64,000 nt of DNA from Pararhodonellum marinum (GTDB lineage Bacteria; Bacteroidota; Bacteroidia; Cytophagales; Cyclobacteriaceae): assembly GCF_015354735.1 (NCBI RefSeq), contig NZ_JACEFJ010000004.1:296863-360862 (forward strand). The letters are read 5' to 3'. How positions within the stretch are numbered: the first letter of the stretch is position 1; each line of letters begins with the position of its first letter. The notes beneath the pieces were generated by a model. The model saw nothing but the letters and a program-made list of their open reading frames with translations. It had not been told where the DNA came from and did no database searches. The position numbers and the translations under genes were made by a program. Below are positions 59,649 through 64,000 of the stretch, piece by piece.

Positions 59649-61106
59649 ATGCAGAAACTTCATTTAAATCAGGTTCTTAGCCAGAAACTCTCGCCACAGC
59701 AGATTCAGTTCATCAAGCTACTGCAGGTGCCTACTGCTGAGTTGGAAACCCGGATAGAAGAGGAATTGGAGATTAACCCAGCCCTTGAGGAAGGTAAAGA
59801 GGAGGAGCCTAACCAGAATGAGGAAGATCTGGCTTCCAACTATGAAGAAGAAAGCAATAGCAAAGATGACTCTGATCTCAATCTGGATGATTACTTGAAT
59901 GAGGATTACGGAGGTTACAAAATGCAGGGGGATGGTAATTATTCCCCCGATGACGAAGACAGAGAAATGCCTGTATCCAGTAACCAATCTTTGCATGAGC
60001 AACTCTTAAGCCAACTCGGGTTTCTTAAGCTTGACGACAGACAAAGAATAATCGGTACCCAATTGATCGGCAGCATTGAAAGCGATGGCTACATCAGGAG
60101 AGATTTGGAGTCAATTGTGAATGATTTGGCTTTTAGCCAGAACATGGAAACCGACATTGATGAGGTAGAAGAAGTCTTAAGAAAGATTCAAAACTTTGAT
60201 CCCGCTGGTATTGCTGCTAGAAACTTGCAGGAATGCCTGATCATACAACTCGAAAGAAAGGAACATCCAGAAGATCCTACTGTCCAACATGCCCTCGATG
60301 TGGTCAGCAATTGTTTCGATGAATTCACCAAAAAACACTATGACAAGATCCTCAAAAAGTGCAACATTGAGGAAGATGAACTGAAGGACATCATCCACAT
60401 GGTGACCCGTCTCAACCCAAAGCCGGGGGGAACCTCAGATGGCCTGATGAGAACACAATACATCATTCCGGATTTTACGCTTAGCAATGTAAATGGGAAA
60501 TTTGAAATCTCCCTGAATTCAAAAAATGCACCTGAACTTAGGGTCAGCCGTTCTTATTCAGACATGTTTGATGCCTATGACAAGAGTGACAAAAAGGACA
60601 AAAAGCTCAAGGATACGGTGAGTTTTGTCAAACAAAAACTGGATGCAGCCAAGTGGTTTATTGATGCAATTAAGCAAAGGCAACAAACTCTGCTCAAGAC
60701 CATGCATGCGATTTTGAACTATCAGCTTGAATTTTTTGAAGATGGGGATGAAACCAAGTTGAAGCCCATGATCTTAAAAGACATTGCTGAAAAAATAGAC
60801 ATGGACATTTCTACTGTTTCCAGGGTGGCCAACAGCAAATCCATACAGACTGAATTTGGGGTTTTTCCTTTAAAATACTTTTTTTCAGAAGGGATCGCTA
60901 CAGATACAGGGGAGGATGTCAGTAACAAAGAGGTGAAAAGTGTGTTACAACAAATGGTGGATGATGAAAATAAAAGGAAACCACTTTCGGATGATAAACT
61001 AGTGAAGTTATTGAACCAAAAGGGATACAATATTGCCAGAAGGACAGTGGCCAAATACCGGGAACAACTACAAATACCCGTGGCAAGATTAAGAAAAGAA
61101 CTGTAG
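59649..61106 (+). CDS. rpoN: RNA polymerase sigma-54 factor
   Basis: 485 residues. Region I begins L-H-L-N-Q-V-L-S-Q-K-L-S-P-Q-Q-I-Q-F-I-K-L-L-Q, followed by an acidic Glu/Asp-rich region II (about residues 45-110). The core-binding part includes L-N-P-K-P-G-G and the DNA-binding HTH is D-M-D-I-S-T-V-S-R-V-A-N-S-K. The RpoN box is A-R-R-T-V-A-K-Y-R-E at residues 463-472. It directs RNA polymerase to -24/-12 promoters that need AAA+ activators, none of which is encoded here. It overlaps the next gene by one base. Confidence 0.95.
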   Translation: MQKLHLNQVLSQKLSPQQIQFIKLLQVPTAELETRIEEELEINPALEEGKEEEPNQNEEDLASNYEEESNSKDDSDLNLDDYLNEDYGGYKMQGDGNYSPDDEDREMPVSSNQSLHEQLLSQLGFLKLDDRQRIIGTQLIGSIESDGYIRRDLESIVNDLAFSQNMETDIDEVEEVLRKIQNFDPAGIAARNLQECLIIQLERKEHPEDPTVQHALDVVSNCFDEFTKKHYDKILKKCNIEEDELKDIIHMVTRLNPKPGGTSDGLMRTQYIIPDFTLSNVNGKFEISLNSKNAPELRVSRSYSDMFDAYDKSDKKDKKLKDTVSFVKQKLDAAKWFIDAIKQRQQTLLKTMHAILNYQLEFFEDGDETKLKPMILKDIAEKIDMDISTVSRVANSKSIQTEFGVFPLKYFFSEGIATDTGEDVSNKEVKSVLQQMVDDENKRKPLSDDKLVKLLNQKGYNIARRTVAKYREQLQIPVARLRKEL

Positions 61107-61726
61107 TGAATAGAAAGATAGCCCTTTTTCTTTCTGTGGTTTTTCAACCTTTGTTGGTTCCGACTTTGGTATTCTGCGTGCTTTTCTTTGTAATTCCTGA
61201 GTCAACAAGTATTCCAAAGAATGCCAAATGGTCCATGATTCTGCTTATTGCGGTAACCACCTTGCTGATTCCTATGTTAAGCATCATTGGCATGAAAATG
61301 ACTGCTACGATTCGCAGTTACCATATGGAAACCATTCAGGAACGGATTTTACCCTTTTCCATGGTGTCTATTTTTTACCTCATTACCACTTATTTCTTTC
61401 AAGCCAGGTTAAATGTAGACAGGTTGTTGGTTTTTACACTCTGGGTGATGACGGTTTGTATTATCCTTTTGACTCTGATTACTTTTTTCTGGAAAATATC
61501 GGCTCATTTGACTGGACTTTCAGGTTTGCTGGCCTTTATTCTGGTCCTGAGCATAAAATACAATACTGAAATTCTGCTATATCCTTTGGTGGGGGCCATC
61601 CTGCTTTGTGGGGCATTGGGTACGGCTAGGTTGTACCTTAATGCGCACCGCCCTTTAGAAATTTTAGGAGGGTTTGTGCTCGGTTTCTCTGTATGTTTTA
61701 CTTCTTATTATTATTTTCTCCTTTAA
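61106..61726 (+). CDS. PAP2-like membrane protein
   Basis: 206 residues from GTG 61106, sharing one base with the rpoN stop. Five or six hydrophobic helices are visible. Two patches resemble the PAP2 (phosphatidic acid phosphatase) motifs: K-I-S-A-H-L-T-G-L-S-G near residue 130 and A-R-L-Y-L-N-A-H-R-P-L-E-I-L-G-G near 170, similar to SRx5Hx3D but with Ser to Ala and Asp to Glu. It is probably a relative with altered or lost phosphatase activity, perhaps in lipid recycling. Located with rpoN and an enoyl-CoA hydratase. Confidence 0.7.
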   Translation: MNRKIALFLSVVFQPLLVPTLVFCVLFFVIPESTSIPKNAKWSMILLIAVTTLLIPMLSIIGMKMTATIRSYHMETIQERILPFSMVSIFYLITTYFFQARLNVDRLLVFTLWVMTVCIILLTLITFFWKISAHLTGLSGLLAFILVLSIKYNTEILLYPLVGAILLCGALGTARLYLNAHRPLEILGGFVLGFSVCFTSYYYFLL

Positions 61727-61738
61727 ACCCAAACACGG

Positions 61739-62524
61739 ATGAATTTTGAGACAATCATATATACCAAAAACACCTCTTGGGCTAAAGTAAGCCTAAATAG
61801 GCCTGAAGTTTACAATGCGTTGAACAAGACCCTGCTTGAAGAGTTATTGGCGGCCTTCAGGGAGGTGGAAAATGATGAAAACATCCGCTGTGTGGTTTTG
61901 ACCGGTGAAGGAAAGGCCTTCAGCAGCGGCCAGGATTTAAAGGCTGTTGGTGGCGATATCAAAAACGTACCTTTTGATGATATCATCAGAAACCAATACA
62001 ACCCGTTGATCACACAGATGAGGACCATGAAGAAAGTCATCATCTGCCAACTAAACGGTGTGGCAGCAGGGGCCGGATGCTCCCTTGCTTTGGCTTCAGA
62101 TATCATTGTAGCGTCGCATGAAGCCTACCTAGCTGAAATATTTATTAACATTGCCTTGATTATGGATGCGGGATCTACCTATTTTCTGCCCCGCGCACTA
62201 GGAGCTTACAAAGCTTTTGAAATAGCCACCACCGGAAGGAAAATTTATGGGGAAGAAGCGGAGAGGCTTGGCTTGGCCAATAAATCGGTTCCTGCATCCG
62301 ATTTGGAAAATGCTGTGATGGAGTTCGTCCATTATTACCAAAATGCCCCTTCCAAAGCGGTAGGGCTCATCAAGGAAATGTTGAACCGTTCCGGTGGAAT
62401 GGTCTTGGCTGAGGTCTTGGAAATGGAGGCCTTGTACCAGAAAGAAGCGGGAAGTTCAAGTGATTTTGCAGAAGGAGTAATGGCCTTCCTACAGAAAAGG
62501 AAACCTGATTTCAAAGGGAAATAA
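61739..62524 (+). CDS. enoyl-CoA hydratase/isomerase (PaaG-like)
   Basis: 261 residues of the crotonase fold. It has N-R-P-E-V-Y-N-A-L, V-L-T-G-E-G-K-A-F-S-S-G-Q-D-L, the oxyanion-hole loop G-V-A-A-G-A-G-C-S-L-A-L-A-S-D, and F-I-N-I-A-L-I-M-D-A-G-S-T-Y-F-L-P-R-A-L-G. The last is close to the motif of 2-(1,2-epoxyphenyl)acetyl-CoA isomerase (PaaG), which uses an Asp instead of a second Glu. It may act on acyl-CoA in phenylacetate or fatty acid breakdown; a narrower assignment cannot be made. It ends at a strong terminator. Confidence 0.8.
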   Translation: MNFETIIYTKNTSWAKVSLNRPEVYNALNKTLLEELLAAFREVENDENIRCVVLTGEGKAFSSGQDLKAVGGDIKNVPFDDIIRNQYNPLITQMRTMKKVIICQLNGVAAGAGCSLALASDIIVASHEAYLAEIFINIALIMDAGSTYFLPRALGAYKAFEIATTGRKIYGEEAERLGLANKSVPASDLENAVMEFVHYYQNAPSKAVGLIKEMLNRSGGMVLAEVLEMEALYQKEAGSSSDFAEGVMAFLQKRKPDFKGK

Positions 62525-62552
62525 AAAAGAGGGCCAATCGGCCCTCTTTTTT
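62523..62552. terminator. bidirectional terminator
   Basis: AAAAAAGAGGGCC (62523-62535) pairs perfectly with GGCCCTCTTTTTT (62540-62552) around AATC. It sits between the stop codons of the convergent enoyl-CoA hydratase and barrel genes, with A and T runs at each end. Confidence 0.95.
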
Positions 62553-62573
62553 ATTTTAAAGTACCTTAATCTG

Positions 62574-63326
62574 TTAGAACAAAGCTACTGAGACACCGAA
62601 ATTGATTTGATTGGCCTCTGTGTTAAATGGACCTCTGTTGGATTGGAATACCTTATTGAGTCCATAATACATCCAAGCGTTGAATCCTGGAAAACCGATT
62701 CTTGTATATACTCCATACCTGATTGGTGTAAGGCCATAACCTTGTTTGTCTTTTATTTTCCTCTCCAGGCCTGCCTCATTGGTGTAGCCGATTTTGCTAT
62801 GTGCATCATACAGAAAACCTACCTTACCACCTAGTGCAACCCTTACCCCTTTATCATAGTCTCTTTTGTTGACATGATATCTGACTTCGATGGGTATGTC
62901 GAAGTAATTGGCGGCAAAAGTATTGGCACCTATCTCTATGTCTTCTCCAAATACCTCAGTTATGGGGAGTAGCTGACTGCTGTTTGTTCCCACAGCAGGG
63001 TTGTTGAAGAGGTTGCTGTCATCTCCAAAGGCATATTTTTCCAAGCCAAAACCGAAACCCGGATTAAGTGTAAATCCAGAGCCCTCTTTAAGGTTGATAG
63101 GGAAGTGATAGTAAAGGTTGATTATTCTGGAACCTATAAATCTGGTACTTAAGTCTTCTGGCCGATTATTGAGGGTGTTGAAACCGAAATCCAAAAATAA
63201 ATCTCCTTTGATGTTTGGCCTGCCGCCGATAGGGGTTCTCGCTCTTTCTTTGCTTACTTCTTCTTCTTGGGCCAGTAGCTGCATAGACATCATGCAGGAA
63301 ATTAGGATAAGGGTGATTTTTTTCAT
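62574..63326 (-). CDS. outer-membrane beta-barrel protein
   Basis: About 250 residues from ATG 63326; an in-frame ATG at 63335 adds MMY. A signal peptide (cleavage near L-L-A-Q, residue 20) precedes E-E-E-V-S-K-E-R-A and then a barrel with strands D-L-F-L-D-F-G-F-N, I-I-N-L-Y-Y-H-F, N-P-G-F-G-F-G-L-E-K-Y, I-P-I-E-V-R-Y-H and a final strand ending V-S-V-A-L-F. The pattern is the common PorT-like barrel of Bacteroidota. It is alone on its transcript, ending at the bidirectional terminator. Confidence 0.7.
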   Translation of the reverse strand: MKKITLILISCMMSMQLLAQEEEVSKERARTPIGGRPNIKGDLFLDFGFNTLNNRPEDLSTRFIGSRIINLYYHFPINLKEGSGFTLNPGFGFGLEKYAFGDDSNLFNNPAVGTNSSQLLPITEVFGEDIEIGANTFAANYFDIPIEVRYHVNKRDYDKGVRVALGGKVGFLYDAHSKIGYTNEAGLERKIKDKQGYGLTPIRYGVYTRIGFPGFNAWMYYGLNKVFQSNRGPFNTEANQINFGVSVALF

Positions 63327-63556
63327 GTACATCATACTTTTATACCTGCGCCTCTCAAAAGGGTTGGGTTTTGCGAAAAGCTTTGCTCGTTATCGGTTTG
63401 ATTTATTGACAATTAAGGGATTTGAACCAAATCTGCTTTATTTTCAACGGGCTAAATTAGGAAAACTTACTTGATTCCTAGAGCATTTTATCTTAATTAT
63501 TCTTAATGGGAGGGATAGTGGATCCATCTGAAAATAAAAAAACCAAAGTTATGCTT

Positions 63557-63587
63557 TTTGTAAATCATGAAAATATAGCTACATTTG
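63557..63587 (+). promoter_or_regulatory. Bacteroidota housekeeping promoter of tRNA-Arg
   Basis: -33 element TTTG at 63557-63560 and -7 element TACATTTG at 63580-63587 (consensus TAnnTTTG), separated by exactly 19 nt. Transcription would start about 63594, just upstream of the tRNA at 63600. This is the cleanest promoter match seen in the window. Confidence 0.85.
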
Positions 63588-63599
63588 CATTCCTAAAAT

Positions 63600-63673
63600 G
63601 GCCTCGTAGCTCAACTGAATAGAGCACTTGATTACGGCTCAAGAGGTTTCAGGTTTGAATCCTGACGAGGTCA
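63600..63673 (+). tRNA. tRNA-Arg (anticodon ACG)
   Basis: A full cloverleaf: acceptor stem GGCCTCG/CGAGGTC (7 bp, one G-U), D arm GCTC/GAGC, anticodon arm CTTGA/TCAAG with loop TTACGGC (anticodon ACG, A34 to be inosine), T arm TCAGG/CCTGA with loop TTTGAAT, discriminator A. 74 nt. CCA is not encoded. The ACG arginine tRNA reads CGU, CGC and CGA after A34 is deaminated. Confidence 0.95.
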
Positions 63674-63702
63674 CTTCTGCATTTATGGTTCAATCAATCC
63701 TT

Positions 63703-63784
63703 GCTCAACTGAATTGAGCATTCCCGGCAACGGTCGGGGAGATTGCGGCGCCTGTGCCGCATTTCGCGGCATTGGAATCCTGAC
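63703..63784 (+). pseudogene. decayed tRNA-like copy with GC-rich insertion
   Basis: The D-arm sequence GCTCAACTGAATTGAGCA (63703-63720) matches the tRNA-Arg D arm at 17 of 18 bases, and GAATCCTGAC (63775-63784) matches the 3' T-arm end exactly. Between them the anticodon region is replaced by GC-rich hairpins, including TGCGGC-GCCTGT-GCCGCA. The flanking sequence no longer forms an acceptor stem. It is a duplicated and rearranged piece of tRNA-Arg that cannot fold as a working tRNA. Confidence 0.7.
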
Positions 63785-63839
63785 AAAATTACCGTCGGTT
63801 TTAATATTGGGAACATTGTAAGTGTGGCTTCTTTCAAAA

Positions 63840-63888
63840 ATAAATAAGCTGTAAATCAATCGTTAAGCTTATTTATCCATGTTTTTTT
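63840..63888 (+). terminator. terminator downstream of tRNA region
   Basis: ATAAATAAGCT (63840-63850) pairs perfectly with AGCTTATTTAT (63866-63876) around a 15-nt loop; seven T follow at 63882-63888. It would end the tRNA-Arg transcript. Confidence 0.75.
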
Positions 63889-63898
63889 ATAATTACCC

Positions 63899-63929
63899 TT
63901 TGCAAGTCGGCAAAAAGTGTTGACCTTTG
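63899..63929 (+). promoter_or_regulatory. promoter reading out of the window
   Basis: TTTG (63899-63902) and GACCTTTG (63922-63929; one base off TAnnTTTG) are 19 nt apart, the same spacing as the tRNA promoter. The downstream leader includes GACCCAAAAGAGGGGGTC and GTTCCGGGATTTGTCCCGAAAC, both of which can fold. The next gene, perhaps another stable RNA, lies beyond 64000. Confidence 0.5.
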
Positions 63930-64000
63930 CAGACCCAAAAGAGGGGGTCGAAGGGGTTCCGGGATTTGTCCCGAAACTTTTCCTGAGAAATTGTTTTGCT

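Noticed and set aside
1..64000. CRISPR array, prophage or integrative element
   Set aside because: No regularly spaced direct repeats, integrase, phage structural or conjugation genes were seen; the only tandem array is the 3 x 20 bp palindromic block.

Overview
The window looks like a chromosomal segment from a Bacteroidota bacterium, most likely order Cytophagales and perhaps family Cyclobacteriaceae. That placement is an inference from gene content: many signal-peptide outer-membrane barrels, DUF4136, an ECF sigma factor with a membrane partner, an ExbB-ExbD-ExbD operon, and an AraC-TM-TPR regulator. The -33 TTTG / -7 TAnnTTTG promoter type in front of the tRNA gene supports it. DNA is moderately AT-rich, Shine-Dalgarno sites are not prominent, and most genes sit in short operons.

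Layout. 1-7.5 kb: the tail of an unknown gene, then a run of exported proteins (DUF4136 lipoprotein, several beta-barrels, a BamA-type barrel). 7.6-14.6 kb: a large arylsulfatase, a glycine-zipper protein, an NTF2-like lipoprotein, then a compact DcaP-like porin / alpha-carbonic anhydrase / polytopic membrane protein cassette. 14.8-18.6 kb: a TetR-type regulator, a decayed GlxA-like gene, and a cluster of small SRPBCC, DUF1579-like, DinB and methyltransferase proteins. 19.1-22.5 kb: Ku and three-domain LigD, a complete bacterial NHEJ pair. 22.8-28.7 kb: an acyltransferase, an ankyrin lipoprotein divergent from an AraC-TPR regulator with a direct-repeat operator candidate between them, a decayed REP-type (RAYT) transposase, and an epimerase.

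29.2-35.3 kb: a minus-strand operon of glycosyltransferase, UDP-galactopyranose mutase, small membrane protein, GH1-like/RmlD fusion and GH1-like enzyme. This is the best candidate for an under-described system: a UDP-galactofuranose-linked glycan pathway carrying two cytoplasmic GH1-type proteins. 35.8-46.2 kb: an ECF sigma factor with a membrane partner, an exported CE1-type esterase, an exported glycosidase-like protein, an IS transposase fragment, LepB, two neighbouring methyltransferases that both carry signal peptides, and an amino-acid permease. 46.6-50.8 kb: an ECF sigma gene broken by one in-frame stop, its probable anti-sigma gene, and small hypotheticals. 51.3-53.6 kb: ExbB / small membrane protein / ExbD / ExbD. 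53.8-63.3 kb: housekeeping genes (MFS transporters, NAD(P)HX repair enzyme, AsnRS, RpoN, PAP2-like protein, enoyl-CoA hydratase, barrel). 63.6-64 kb: tRNA-Arg(ACG), a decayed tRNA-like copy, a terminator, and a promoter that reads out of the window.

The most interesting non-coding signals are a repeat family shared by 1.65-1.80 kb and 50.05-50.28 kb (inverted relative to each other; the second copy carries three tandem 20-bp palindromic units), the RAYT remnant that could belong to such a repeat system, the two 12-bp operator-like repeats 20 bp apart upstream of the AraC-TPR gene, and the tRNA-derived remnant. All assignments come from reading the sequence; no database search was run.
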